The position numbers and the translations under genes are program-made. A stretch of DNA of 64,000 nt, taken from contig NZ_FYEE01000010.1 in assembly GCF_900187645.1 (NCBI RefSeq), positions 62,001 through 126,000 of the forward strand, given 5' to 3'. Below are positions 10,112 to 21,370 of this stretch, piece after piece; position 1 is the first letter of the stretch, and the number at the start of each line of letters is the position of its first letter. The notes beneath the pieces are model-generated. The model was not told where the DNA came from, searched no databases, and worked only from the letters and a program-made list of their open reading frames with translations. The stretch comes from Pseudomonas sp. Irchel 3E20 (GTDB lineage: Bacteria > Pseudomonadota > Gammaproteobacteria > Pseudomonadales > Pseudomonadaceae).

Positions 10112-12382
10112 TCAAGCCATTTCAGCCGTGGTTTCGAACTCGAAGGTCAGCTCGCCATCCTTCAGATCGATATGTACCACGCCGCCATGCTCGGCCAACT
10201 CGCCAAAGAGAATCTCTTCGGCCAGGGGGCGCTTGATCTTGTCCTGGATCAAACGAGCCATCGGGCGGGCACCCATTTGCACATCGTAGCCACCCTCGGC
10301 CAGCCACCCCCGCGCCGCATCCGTCACCTCCAACAGCACACGCTTGTCCTCCAACTGCGCCTGAAGCTCGGTAAGGAATTTGTCCACCACACTTTTGATG
10401 ACTTCGTGGCTGAGGCGACCGAACTGGATAATGGTATCCAGGCGGTTGCGGAACTCCGGCGTGAAACTCTTCTTGATCGCTTCCATGGCGTCAGAAGAGT
10501 GATCCTGGAAAGTGAAGCCAATAGACGCGCGCGCTGCCGTTTCCGCACCCGCATTGGTTGTCATGATAAGGATCACATTACGGAAATCTGCCTTGCGCCC
10601 GTTGTTGTCCGTCAGCGTCCCGTGGTCCATGACCTGCAACAACAGGTTGAAGACTTCCGGGTGCGCCTTCTCGATCTCATCGAGCAACAACACGCAATGC
10701 GGTTGCTTGGTGATAGCCTCGGTCAACAAACCGCCCTGGTCGAAACCGACATACCCGGGAGGTGCGCCGATCAAGCGGGACACGGTATGCCGCTCCATGT
10801 ACTCGGACATGTCGAAGCGCACCAACTCGATACCCATGGCCTTGGCCAACTGCCTGGCAGCTTCGGTCTTGCCAACACCGGTCGGCCCCGCGAACAGGAA
10901 GGAGCCTACGGGCTTGTCGGGCGATTTGAGCCCTGCGCGAGACAACTTGATCGCGGTCGACAATGAATCGATAGCGGCATCCTGGCCGAACACGGTGAGT
11001 TTCAGATCCCGTTCAAGATTGCGCAGCAGTTCCTTATCAGAACTGGTGACATGCTTAGGCGGAATACGAGCGATTTTGGCCACAATATCTTCAACCTGCG
11101 GCACCTCAATACGCTTCACGCGCTTCTCGACCGGTTGCAGGCGCTGATAGGCGCCCGCCTCGTCGATAACGTCGATGGCTTTGTCGGGCATATGCCGATC
11201 ATTGATGTAGCGCGATGCCAGCTCGGCAGCCGCGCGCAATGCCTCATCGCTGTACTCGATATTGTGATGCTGCTCAAAACGCCCTTTAAGGCCGCGCAAA
11301 ATTCCAATGGTGTCTTCTACCGAAGGCTCTGACACGTCAACCTTCTGGAAGCGCCGCGCCAAGGCGCGATCCTTCTCGAAAATACCGCGAAACTCCTGGA
11401 ACGTAGTGGAACCGATGCAACGAATGTCGCCCGAAGACAACAACGGCTTGAGCAGATTCGAGGCATCCATCACGCCACCAGAGGCCGCACCAGCACCAAT
11501 GATGGTGTGGATCTCATCAATAAAAAGGATGGCCTGCGGACGTTTTTTCAGCTCACCCAACAACGCTTTGAAACGCTTCTCGAAATCGCCGCGGTATTTG
11601 GTCCCGGCGAGCAGCGCCCCCAGGTCCAGGGAGTAGACAACGCTGTTAGCCAGCAGGTCTGGCACCTGATTATCGACAATGCGCTTGGCCAAGCCTTCAG
11701 CGATCGCGGTTTTACCCACACCCGCCTCGCCGACCAACAGAGGATTGTTCTTGCGTCGACGCGCCAGTATCTGGGCGACGCGCTCCACTTCCAGCTCACG
11801 CCCTACCAGCGGGTCGATACGACCCTGACGCGCGAGTTCATTGAGGTTGCTGGCGTACGCATCCAGAGGATTGCCTGAAGAGGAAGACTCACCGCCCTCA
11901 TCGTCCTGCATATCTTGCTCACCTTCAGAGTGATCGCCATGCCCCGGCACTTTTGAAATGCCATGGGCGATGTAGTTGACGACATCAATGCGCGCAACGC
12001 TCTGCTGCTTGAGCAGAAACACGGCCTGACTCTCTTGCTCACTAAAGATGGCAACTAGCACGTTGGCGCCAGTCACTTCCCGCTTGCCCGAGCTCTGTAC
12101 ATGGAAGACAGCACGCTGCAGAACCCGCTGAAACCCCAGGGTTGGCTGGGTTTCGCGATCCTCGTCATGGACAGGGATCAACGGAGTGGTGGAGTCGATG
12201 AACTCCTGCAGATCGTGCTTGAGTTTGTCGAGGTTGGCGCCGCACGCACGTAACACAGTGGCGGCGGCCTCGTTATCCAAAAGGGCCAACAAAAGGTGCT
12301 CGACCGTCATGAACTCATGACGCTTTGAGCGAGCCTCCTTGAAGGCGAGATTGAGAGTGACTTCGAGCTCGCGGTTTAACAT
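10112..12382 (-). CDS. clpA: ATP-dependent Clp protease ATP-binding subunit ClpA
   Basis: Hexameric Hsp100 unfoldase that feeds substrates to ClpP. The 756 residues match E. coli ClpA (758). Order: N-terminal Clp-N repeat domain (1-~145) beginning MLNRELEVTLNLAFKEARS and receiving ClpS; an acidic linker (EGEQDMQDDEGGESSSSG); AAA-1 with Walker A GEAGVGKTAIAEGLA; AAA-2 with Walker A GPTGVGKTEAARQLA and Walker B CVLLLDEIEKAHPEVF; and a C-terminal D2-small domain. It lies 29 bp downstream of clpS on the same strand, the usual adaptor-unfoldase pair. Confidence 0.98.
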   Translation of the reverse strand: MLNRELEVTLNLAFKEARSKRHEFMTVEHLLLALLDNEAAATVLRACGANLDKLKHDLQEFIDSTTPLIPVHDEDRETQPTLGFQRVLQRAVFHVQSSGKREVTGANVLVAIFSEQESQAVFLLKQQSVARIDVVNYIAHGISKVPGHGDHSEGEQDMQDDEGGESSSSGNPLDAYASNLNELARQGRIDPLVGRELEVERVAQILARRRKNNPLLVGEAGVGKTAIAEGLAKRIVDNQVPDLLANSVVYSLDLGALLAGTKYRGDFEKRFKALLGELKKRPQAILFIDEIHTIIGAGAASGGVMDASNLLKPLLSSGDIRCIGSTTFQEFRGIFEKDRALARRFQKVDVSEPSVEDTIGILRGLKGRFEQHHNIEYSDEALRAAAELASRYINDRHMPDKAIDVIDEAGAYQRLQPVEKRVKRIEVPQVEDIVAKIARIPPKHVTSSDKELLRNLERDLKLTVFGQDAAIDSLSTAIKLSRAGLKSPDKPVGSFLFAGPTGVGKTEAARQLAKAMGIELVRFDMSEYMERHTVSRLIGAPPGYVGFDQGGLLTEAITKQPHCVLLLDEIEKAHPEVFNLLLQVMDHGTLTDNNGRKADFRNVILIMTTNAGAETAARASIGFTFQDHSSDAMEAIKKSFTPEFRNRLDTIIQFGRLSHEVIKSVVDKFLTELQAQLEDKRVLLEVTDAARGWLAEGGYDVQMGARPMARLIQDKIKRPLAEEILFGELAEHGGVVHIDLKDGELTFEFETTAEMA

Positions 12383-12411
12383 AGCTTCACCTCATACCCA
12401 AGTGGTCGGAG

Positions 12412-12774
12412 TTAACCGTCCTTCTCGATTTCACAGAGTAGCGGATGCTGGCTTTCCCTGGCGTACTGGTTGACCTGCATGGCCTTGGTCTCGGCGATGT
12501 CGCGGGTAAACACTCCACATACTGCCCGTCCTTCTGTATGAACGGCCAGCATGACCTTGGTCGCCAGCTCGCGATTCAGGTTAAAAAACACCTCGAGCAC
12601 TTCGACGACGAAATCCATCGGTGTGTAGTCATCATTGAACAAAACCACCTTGTACATCGGTGGCGCCTGTAGGGCAGGCTTAGCCTCCTGTACAGCAATG
12701 CCTGCGGAATCGTCGTCGTGTAGGTCCGGGCGATCCTGATTGAATGTTAGTCGAATCTGGCTGATTGCATGCAT
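12412..12774 (-). CDS. clpS: ATP-dependent Clp protease adaptor protein ClpS
   Basis: A 120-residue adaptor that binds N-terminal Leu, Phe, Trp or Tyr and delivers N-degron substrates to ClpA. After a flexible ~35-residue N-terminal extension the core begins PPMYKVVLFNDDYTPMDFVV, containing the N-degron pocket residues of the NDDYTPMEFV motif, and continues with VHTEGRAVCGVFTRDIAE. The C terminus ends HPLLCEIEKDG as in most proteobacteria. Together with aat, ate and clpA in this 4.5-kb stretch it completes the Leu/N-degron pathway. Confidence 0.97.
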   Translation of the reverse strand: MHAISQIRLTFNQDRPDLHDDDSAGIAVQEAKPALQAPPMYKVVLFNDDYTPMDFVVEVLEVFFNLNRELATKVMLAVHTEGRAVCGVFTRDIAETKAMQVNQYARESQHPLLCEIEKDG

Positions 12775-12962
12775 GGAAAGAAAGGTTCGTCAGTTGTGCA
12801 AATACAGTGGTGGGGGCTCCCCGGGAGGATTTCAACTCCATCCGCCCAGTCACCTTGACTATCAGCAAAACGGTGTTACAACCAATAGGAGCCCACATTG
12901 GGTAATAAAGGTCCGCACCGTCAACCGGATTTTCCGTTTTGAGTGCAGATTAACTGGATGAT

Positions 12963-12978
12963 ACTCCAGTGATGGAGT
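12963..12978. repeat. Short inverted repeat upstream of cspD
   Basis: ACTCCA-gtga-TGGAGT, a 6-bp perfect inverted repeat, lies about 22 bases before the cspD start. It would form a small hairpin in the cspD leader or act as an operator; its role is unknown. Confidence 0.35.
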
Positions 12979-12999
12979 CTGTTGCAGAGGGATATGAGT

Positions 13000-13263
13000 A
13001 TGGCAAGCGGCAAGGTCAAATGGTTTAACAATGCCAAGGGGTATGGATTTATCAACGAAGAAGGCAAGACAGAAGACCTGTTTGCCCATTATTCAGCTAT
13101 CGAGATGGATGGATACAAGACCCTGAAAGCGGGTCAGCCAGTGAAGTTCGAAATCATCCAGGGCCCCAAGGGACTGCATGCCATCAAAATCAGCGCCAAT
13201 ATCGATACCCCCAACGCCGGCACAAGCAGCCCGACACCAAGAAAAGAAGCCGCTGCAACCTAA
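13000..13263 (+). CDS. cspD: Cold-shock-like protein CspD
   Basis: An 87-residue single cold-shock domain protein with RNP1 KGYGFINEE and RNP2-like LFAHYSAIEMDGY, binding single-stranded nucleic acid; in E. coli the family member CspD inhibits replication in stationary phase. The C-terminal ~20 residues (TPNAGTSSPTPRKEAAAT) are a low-complexity tail. The start giving MASGKVKWFN is preferred because AGAGG lies 9 bases upstream; an ATG six bases earlier (MSMASG) has poor spacing. It is divergent from clpS and convergent with icd. Confidence 0.93.
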   Translation: MASGKVKWFNNAKGYGFINEEGKTEDLFAHYSAIEMDGYKTLKAGQPVKFEIIQGPKGLHAIKISANIDTPNAGTSSPTPRKEAAAT

Positions 13264-13285
13264 GAACAACCAAACATTCAGATAT

Positions 13286-13326
13286 AAAAAACCGGCCATA
13301 TCAATCAAATGAAATGGCCGGTTTTT
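13286..13326. terminator. Bidirectional terminator between cspD and icd
   Basis: The stem AAAACCGGCCAT/ATGGCCGGTTTT encloses a 14-base loop and has A- and T-runs at its ends. It is shared by the convergent genes cspD (+) and icd (-). Confidence 0.85.
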
Positions 13327-13343
13327 GCTTAGCGCAGATCAGC

Positions 13344-14600
13344 TCACATATGAGAGATCAGGGCATCGCCGAACGCAGAAGACGACAGCAGTTTGGCACC
13401 GTCCATCAGGCGTTCGAAGTCATAGGTCACAGTCTTGGCCGAGATGGCGCCATTGGTGCCCTTGATGATGAGGTCGGCCGCTTCGGTCCAGCCCATGTGA
13501 CGCAGCATCATTTCCGCCGACAGGATCAGCGAACCCGGGTTCACCTGGTCTTTGCCTGCGTACTTCGGGGCCGTACCGTGGGTGGCTTCGAACATTGCGA
13601 TGGTGTCAGACAGGTTGGCGCCCGGAGCGATACCGATACCGCCCACTTCCGCCGCCAGGGCGTCGGACAGGTAGTCACCGTTGAGGTTCAGGGTGGCGAT
13701 CACATCGTACTCGGCCGGGCGCAGCAGGATCTGCTGAAGCATGGCGTCGGCAATGGCATCCTTGACGATGACGTTCTTGCCGGTTTTTGGGTTCTTGAAC
13801 TGCATCCAAGGACCACCATCAAGCAGGGTCGCGCCGAACTCTTCGGCCGCCACTTCGTAGGCCCATTCCTTGAAGGCACCTTCGGTGAACTTCATGATGT
13901 TGCCTTTGTGCACGATGGTCAGCGAGTCACGGTCGTTATCGACTACATACTGCAGTGCCTTGCGAGCCAGACGCTTGGTGCCCTGCAGGGAAACCGGCTT
14001 GATACCGATGCCGCAGTTTTCGTCGAAACGGATCTTGGTCACGCCCATTTCGTCTTTCAGGAACTTGATGACCTTGGTCGCTTCCGGCGAACCCGCCTTC
14101 CACTCGATACCGGCATAAATGTCTTCGGAGTTTTCGCGGAAGATCGTCATGTCGACGTCGCCAGGCTTCTTGACCGGGCTAGGCACGCCTTCAAACCAAC
14201 GCACAGGGCGCAGGCAAACGTACAGGTCCAGTTGCTGGCGCAGGGCCACGTTCAGGGAACGGATACCGCCGCCGACTGGCGTGGTCAACGGGCCCTTGAT
14301 GGAGACAACGTAGTCTTTGACGGCGTCCAGGGTTTCCTGAGGCAGCCAGGTGTCCTGATCGTAGACCTGAGTGGCCTTCTCACCGGCGTACACTTCCATC
14401 CAGGAGATTTTGCGCTCGCCACCGTAAGCTTTCTTAACAGCCGCATCGACAACCTTAATCATGACCGGGCTGATATCGACGCCAATGCCATCACCTTCGA
14501 TAAAAGGGATGATCGGGTTGTTAGGAACATTGAGAGAATGGTCTGCATTGACGGTGATTTTGTCGCCGACTGCTGGAACCTGAATCTTCTTGTATCCCAT
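13344..14600 (-). CDS. icd: NADP-dependent isocitrate dehydrogenase (dimeric, E. coli Icd type)
   Basis: TCA-cycle enzyme converting isocitrate to 2-oxoglutarate and CO2 with NADP. The 418 residues match E. coli Icd (416). IPFIEGDGIGVDISPVM is the N-terminal nucleotide-fold segment; FRENSEDIYAGIEW holds the Ser of the isocitrate site that in E. coli is phosphorylated by AceK; NGDYLSDALAAEVGG is the decarboxylating dehydrogenase signature. It is divergent from idh, a monomeric isozyme of a different fold subfamily, so both enzymes are encoded side by side. Confidence 0.97.
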   Translation of the reverse strand: MGYKKIQVPAVGDKITVNADHSLNVPNNPIIPFIEGDGIGVDISPVMIKVVDAAVKKAYGGERKISWMEVYAGEKATQVYDQDTWLPQETLDAVKDYVVSIKGPLTTPVGGGIRSLNVALRQQLDLYVCLRPVRWFEGVPSPVKKPGDVDMTIFRENSEDIYAGIEWKAGSPEATKVIKFLKDEMGVTKIRFDENCGIGIKPVSLQGTKRLARKALQYVVDNDRDSLTIVHKGNIMKFTEGAFKEWAYEVAAEEFGATLLDGGPWMQFKNPKTGKNVIVKDAIADAMLQQILLRPAEYDVIATLNLNGDYLSDALAAEVGGIGIAPGANLSDTIAMFEATHGTAPKYAGKDQVNPGSLILSAEMMLRHMGWTEAADLIIKGTNGAISAKTVTYDFERLMDGAKLLSSSAFGDALISHM

Positions 14601-15093
14601 GCTGGACTCCGTTGTGTGGATTGAACATCTGGCTGCGCAGGAGCGTAACCCAGTTGAATCTGGACGGGAACCTTATGTTCCACTCATCTGGGACCGAACC
14701 TGTACTTTTGGCGCCCTACAAGCTGCAAAGCAACGAGGGAACCGACAAAGTGCAGCACCAGGGCGCGCAGTGTAAGGCCCCCACCGGGCACGAGCCTTTA
14801 GACCAAAGGACAACCCCCCGCCCGCATTCGCCGCCAGCGTAGTACTAAAGACCTATGTATAATGCGCCGGTGACCACTGGGTCACAGAACACAACCCTGT
14901 CAGGAATGAGACTTTCAGCCCTGAAGAGGCCGCGCTGCTACCGCAAACCGGCCGTCCGACGTTTGATTGATGCACCCAACATCATCGCGAAGAAACCTCG
15001 ACTTTCGGCTCATGGATGACTTTGAACGAAAGCGCCTATCACGCGCATCTCGAGTTTCCGAGCACGCTTAGCCAGAAGAGAGTTAATCCGAAT
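14601..15093. other. Intergenic region between the divergent isocitrate dehydrogenase genes
   Basis: A 493-base stretch with no convincing gene. It contains a perfect TATAAT at 14858-14863 on the plus strand, without a good -35 hexamer at 17 bases, followed directly by the inverted repeat TGACC-actg-GGTCA at 14871-14884. The idh leader downstream of this would be about 220 bases. No clear icd promoter was recognised on the minus strand. Confidence 0.55.
14858..14884 (+). promoter_or_regulatory. Probable idh promoter -10 element with adjacent inverted repeat
   Basis: TATAAT (14858-14863) is followed after seven bases by TGACCACTGGGTCA, a 5-bp inverted repeat that would overlap the transcription start and could serve as a repressor operator. 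Lack of a -35 match suggests an activator or weak basal promoter. Assignment is by eye. Confidence 0.4.
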
Positions 15094-17340
<2,247 letters not shown>

Positions 17341-17360
17341 TTGCCCCCCGCGCCGCCACC

Positions 17361-17395
17361 ACAAACCCCGGCCCCGTGCCGGGGTTTGTGCTTTG
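17361..17395 (+). terminator. Probable terminator of idh
   Basis: An 11-bp stem ACAAACCCCGG/CCGGGGTTTGT with a 7-base loop begins about 20 bases after the idh stop. The T-run is weak (GCTTTG), so termination may be partial. Confidence 0.6.
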
Positions 17396-17549
17396 CGGAC
17401 CTTGATTGCCCTACATGAACGAGTTTGCGCGCGATAACGGTTTATCATCCCGCAGCGGTATCGGCCGGCACATTGCTATCGCCTGCAGGTTCACCCCACA
17501 AAAAGTCCACCTAACATCCCCTGCATAAACCTGAAATCGAGGAAGTTCT

Positions 17550-17996
17550 ATGGATTGGCAGCCCCACATCACCGTCGCCACCATCGTCAAAGACAACGGC
17601 CGCTTCCTGATGGTCGAAGAATCCAAGGGCGGCCGCGCCGTGCTCAACCAACCCGCCGGCCATCTGGACCCGAACGAAACCCTGATTGAGGCCGCCGTTC
17701 GCGAAACCCTGGAAGAAACCGGCTGGGACGTCGAACCCACCGCGGTGGTTGGCCTCTACCTCTACACCGCCCCCAGCAACGGCGTGACCTACCAACGTGT
17801 GTGCTTCGCCGCCAAGCCCCTCAAACACCACCCCGATTATCAACTCGACGACGGCATCATCGGTGCCCGCTGGCTGACCCGCGACGAATTGATAGCCCGA
17901 CGCGAGCACTGGCGCAGCGAGCTGATTATCCGCTGCATCGACGATTATCTGGCCGGCTCGCGCCACAGCCTGGCGCTGATCCGCCCTTCTCTTTAG
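17550..17996 (+). CDS. NUDIX hydrolase (NudJ-like phosphatase)
   Basis: A 148-residue single-domain Nudix protein. The Nudix box GX5EX7REUXEEXGU is intact: GHLDPNETLIEAAVRETLEE followed by TGW (residues about 37-59). The sequence MDWQPHITVATIVKDNGRFLMVEESKGG resembles NudJ, a thiamine-pyrophosphate/nucleotide diphosphatase of E. coli. The position directly upstream of mnmA matches other pseudomonads and the E. coli nudJ-mnmA-hflD-purB order. Substrate cannot be deduced from sequence. Confidence 0.92.
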   Translation: MDWQPHITVATIVKDNGRFLMVEESKGGRAVLNQPAGHLDPNETLIEAAVRETLEETGWDVEPTAVVGLYLYTAPSNGVTYQRVCFAAKPLKHHPDYQLDDGIIGARWLTRDELIARREHWRSELIIRCIDDYLAGSRHSLALIRPSL

Positions 17997-18055
17997 CCTT
18001 GCGGGCTGCGGCCTGCTAGAATCGCGTCCTTTTTCAAGACACCCGTTGAATTCCT

Positions 18056-19180
18056 ATGCGTGAGCCAGCCCCTTCTGACACACAAAAGAAGCGCGTCATC
18101 GTCGGCATGTCCGGCGGCGTGGATTCTTCCGTTTCCGCCCTCCTGCTGATCGAGCAGGGCTATGAGGTGGAAGGCCTGTTCATGAAGAACTGGGAAGAAG
18201 ACGATGGAACGGACTACTGCACCGCCATGGACGACCTGGCCGACGCCCAGGCCGTTTGCGACAAGATCGGCATCAAGCTGCACACCGCCAACTTCGCCGC
18301 CGAATACTGGGACAACGTGTTCGAGCACTTCCTGGCCGAATACAAGGCCGGGCGCACGCCTAACCCGGACATCCTGTGCAACCGCGAAATCAAGTTCAAG
18401 GCGTTCCTCGACTACGCCTTGATGCTGGGTGCCGACCTGATTGCTACAGGCCACTACGTGCGCCGCCGCGATATCGATGGCCGTACCGAGCTGCTCAAGG
18501 GCCTGGACCCGAACAAAGACCAGAGCTACTTCCTCCACGCCGTGGGTGGCGAGCAGATCGCCAAGACCCTGTTCCCGGTCGGCGAGCTGGAAAAACCCGC
18601 GGTGCGCGCTATCGCTGAAAAGCACGAGTTGGCCACCGCCAAGAAAAAGGACTCCACCGGGATCTGCTTTATCGGCGAACGCCGCTTCAGCGACTTCCTC
18701 AAGCAGTACCTGCCCGCACAACCGGGCGAGATCAAAACCACCGAAGGCGAGGTCATCGGCCGCCACCATGGCCTGATGTACCACACCATCGGCCAGCGCC
18801 AGGGCCTGGGCATCGGCGGCCTAAAAGATGCAGGCGATGAGCCCTGGTACGTACTGATCAAGGACCTGGAGCACAACGAACTGATCGTCGGCCAGGGCAA
18901 CAATCACCCCTGGCTGTTTTCAGGCGCCCTGCTCGCCTCCGACATCTATTGGGTCAACCCGATCGATCTGAGCGCACCGCGCCGGCTCACCGCCAAAGTG
19001 CGCTATCGCCAGAGCGATCAGCCCTGCACCCTGGAAAAAACCGCCGATGGCTATCGCGCTACCTTTGATGAACCGCAACGGGCGGTCACACCGGGGCAAT
19101 CCGTGGTGTTCTATGACGGTGAAATCTGCCTGGGTGGCGGCGTGATCGAAGTCGCCGAACCCTGGAGCAACCCGGCATGA
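18056..19180 (+). CDS. mnmA: tRNA-specific 2-thiouridylase MnmA
   Basis: Thiolates U34 of tRNA-Lys, -Glu and -Gln using sulfur relayed from IscS/TusE. The 374 residues contain the ATP-pyrophosphatase PP-loop GMSGGVDSSVSA near the N terminus, the catalytic cysteine in TPNPDILCNREIKFKAFL and the second cysteine in DSTGICFIGERRF. Its stop overlaps the hflD start by 4 bases (ATGA), indicating coupled translation, and the nudix-mnmA-hflD-purB block is conserved. Confidence 0.97.
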   Translation: MREPAPSDTQKKRVIVGMSGGVDSSVSALLLIEQGYEVEGLFMKNWEEDDGTDYCTAMDDLADAQAVCDKIGIKLHTANFAAEYWDNVFEHFLAEYKAGRTPNPDILCNREIKFKAFLDYALMLGADLIATGHYVRRRDIDGRTELLKGLDPNKDQSYFLHAVGGEQIAKTLFPVGELEKPAVRAIAEKHELATAKKKDSTGICFIGERRFSDFLKQYLPAQPGEIKTTEGEVIGRHHGLMYHTIGQRQGLGIGGLKDAGDEPWYVLIKDLEHNELIVGQGNNHPWLFSGALLASDIYWVNPIDLSAPRRLTAKVRYRQSDQPCTLEKTADGYRATFDEPQRAVTPGQSVVFYDGEICLGGGVIEVAEPWSNPA

Positions 19181-19800
19181 GCCCGACTCAGGAGCAACTG
19201 ACAGCCCTGGGCGGCGTGTTCCTTGCCGCGGTACTGGTGGACAAGATTGCCAAGACCGGGCAGGTCACCGAGGCGGGCCTGAGCTGCATGCTCGGCAGCC
19301 TGCTGATCCGCGACCCCAAGGACACCCTGGAAGTCTACGGCGGCGATGACCTGAACCTGCGCGAAGGTTACCGCGCCCTCATCGGCGCCCTTGAGCGCGA
19401 CCCTAACACCTTGCAGCGCGAGCCACTGCGCTACGCCCTGTCCATGCTGGGTCTGGAGCGGCAACTGGCCAAGCGCGACGACCTGCTGGAAACCATCGGC
19501 AAACGCCTGCCGCAGATCCAGGCGCAGGTAGAGCATTTCGGCCCCGCCCATGAAAATGTCATCGCTGCGTGCGGCGCGCTGTACCAGGACACCCTGAGCA
19601 CCCTGCGCCAGCGCATCCAGGTGCACGGCGACATGCGCAACCTGCAGCAGCCCAGCAACGCCTCGAAGATCCGCGCCCTGCTCCTGGCCGGCATTCGCTC
19701 GGCGCGCCTGTGGCGGCAACTGGGTGGGCATCGCTGGCAACTGGTCATCAGCCGACGCAAGCTGCTCAAAGAGCTCTACCCGCTGATGCGCAGTAGCTGA
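19177..19800 (+). CDS. hflD: High frequency lysogenization protein HflD homolog
   Basis: A 207-residue helical, peripheral membrane-associated protein of the HflD family; in E. coli it binds lambda CII and affects lysogeny, but its normal role is unclear. The segments EQLTALGGVFLAAVLVDKIA and HGDMRNLQQPSNASKIRALL LAGIRSA (the conserved C-terminal helix) identify it. It overlaps mnmA by 4 bases and is followed by a strong terminator. Confidence 0.93.
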   Translation: MSPTQEQLTALGGVFLAAVLVDKIAKTGQVTEAGLSCMLGSLLIRDPKDTLEVYGGDDLNLREGYRALIGALERDPNTLQREPLRYALSMLGLERQLAKRDDLLETIGKRLPQIQAQVEHFGPAHENVIAACGALYQDTLSTLRQRIQVHGDMRNLQQPSNASKIRALLLAGIRSARLWRQLGGHRWQLVISRRKLLKELYPLMRSS

Positions 19801-19830
19801 ACCTGTATTTGTAGCCCTTGACGCGTAATA

Positions 19831-19865
19831 CGTCGGTCAGTTGGCAACGGACCGACGATTTTTTT
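19831..19865 (+). terminator. Rho-independent terminator of the mnmA-hflD unit
   Basis: CGTCGGTC/GACCGACG, an 8-bp perfect stem, is followed by ATTTTTTT. It starts about 30 bases after the hflD stop, and purB begins about 50 bases further on. Confidence 0.85.
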
Positions 19866-19915
19866 CATGTATGATACGCGCCCCATTTCGTTGCCCGACT
19901 GTCCGAGAACACCCC

Positions 19916-21286
19916 ATGCAGCTCTCTTCGCTCACTGCGGTTTCCCCTGTTGACGGCCGCTACGCCGGCAAAACTCAGGCCCTGCGCCCTATTTTCAGCG
20001 AGTACGGCCTGATCCGTGCCCGCGTCCTGGTTGAAGTGCGCTGGCTCCAGCGCCTGGCCGCCCATCCCGCCATCAGCGAAGTGCCGGCGTTCTCCGCGCA
20101 AGCCAACGCCGTGTTGAACACCCTGGCGGAAAATTTCTCCCTGGAACACGCCGAGCGTGTGAAAGAGATCGAGCGCACCACCAACCACGACGTTAAAGCC
20201 ATCGAATACCTGCTCAAAGAGCAAGCGGCCAAGCTGCCGGAACTGGCCCAGGTCAGCGAGTTCATCCACTTTGCCTGCACCAGTGAGGACATCAACAACC
20301 TGTCCCACGCCCTGATGCTGCGCGAAGGCCGTGATGACGTGATGCTGCCCCTGATGCGCCAGACCGCCAATGCCATCCGCGAACTGGCGATCCGCTTCGC
20401 CGACGTGCCGATGCTGTCGCGCACCCACGGCCAACCGGCTTCGCCGACCACCCTGGGCAAAGAGCTGGCCAACGTCGTGTATCGCCTGGAGCGCCAGATC
20501 GCCCAGGTTGCCGCCGTGCCGCTGCTGGGCAAGATCAACGGCGCCGTGGGCAACTACAACGCCCACCTGTCGGCCTACCCCGAGATCGACTGGGAAGCCA
20601 ACGCTCGCGCCTTCATCGAAGACGAACTGGGCCTGGGCTTCAACCCCTACACCACCCAGATCGAACCTCACGACTACATCGCCGAACTGTTCGATGCCAT
20701 CGCCCGCTTCAACACCATCCTGATCGACTTCGATCGCGATATCTGGGGCTACATCTCCCTGGGCTACTTCAAGCAGCGCACCATCGCCGGCGAAATTGGC
20801 TCCTCGACCATGCCCCACAAGGTCAACCCGATCGACTTCGAGAACTCCGAAGGCAACCTGGGCATCGCCAACGCGCTGTTCCAGCACCTGGCGAGCAAGC
20901 TGCCGATTTCCCGCTGGCAGCGCGACCTGACTGACTCCACCGTACTGCGTAACCTGGGCGTAGGCTTTGCCCACAGCGTGATCGCGTACGAAGCGAGCCT
21001 CAAAGGCATCAGCAAGCTGGAACTCAACGAGCAGAAAATCGCCGCTGACCTGGACGCCTGCTGGGAAGTCCTGGCCGAGCCGATCCAAACGGTCATGCGT
21101 CGCTACAACATCGAAAACCCGTATGAAAAACTCAAAGAGTTGACGCGCGGCAAAGGCATCAGCCCACAAGCGCTGCAAACTTTCATCGATGGCCTGCAAA
21201 TGCCGGCCGCTGCGAAAGCCGAACTCAAGCTGCTGACGCCGGCCAACTACATCGGCAACGCCGTGGCCCAAGCCAAACGCATCTGA
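19916..21286 (+). CDS. purB: Adenylosuccinate lyase
   Basis: Catalyses two fumarate-releasing steps in purine synthesis (SAICAR to AICAR, adenylosuccinate to AMP). The 456 residues belong to the argininosuccinase/fumarase superfamily: the signature loop GSSTMPHKVNPIDFEN is present, as are TSEDINNLSHALML and the catalytic-His region SRTHGQPASPTTLGKE. The ATG at 19916 gives MQLSSLTAVSPVDGRYAGKT, the conserved N terminus; an in-frame start 75 bases upstream is inside the terminator/promoter zone and not used. Confidence 0.97.
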   Translation: MQLSSLTAVSPVDGRYAGKTQALRPIFSEYGLIRARVLVEVRWLQRLAAHPAISEVPAFSAQANAVLNTLAENFSLEHAERVKEIERTTNHDVKAIEYLLKEQAAKLPELAQVSEFIHFACTSEDINNLSHALMLREGRDDVMLPLMRQTANAIRELAIRFADVPMLSRTHGQPASPTTLGKELANVVYRLERQIAQVAAVPLLGKINGAVGNYNAHLSAYPEIDWEANARAFIEDELGLGFNPYTTQIEPHDYIAELFDAIARFNTILIDFDRDIWGYISLGYFKQRTIAGEIGSSTMPHKVNPIDFENSEGNLGIANALFQHLASKLPISRWQRDLTDSTVLRNLGVGFAHSVIAYEASLKGISKLELNEQKIAADLDACWEVLAEPIQTVMRRYNIENPYEKLKELTRGKGISPQALQTFIDGLQMPAAAKAELKLLTPANYIGNAVAQAKRI

Positions 21287-21307
21287 TCGCCGCTTGACCC
21301 CTTGAGA

Positions 21308-21332
21308 CGCCCGGCAGCGCCGGGCGTTTTTA
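21308..21332 (+). terminator. Rho-independent terminator of purB
   Basis: CGCCCGGC/GCCGGGCG, an 8-bp perfect stem with a 3-base loop, is followed by TTTTTATT. It lies about 20 bases after the purB stop. Confidence 0.88.
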
Positions 21333-21370
21333 TTCCCGTCTGAAAAGTGCTTTTTTTCAATAGGTTACAC

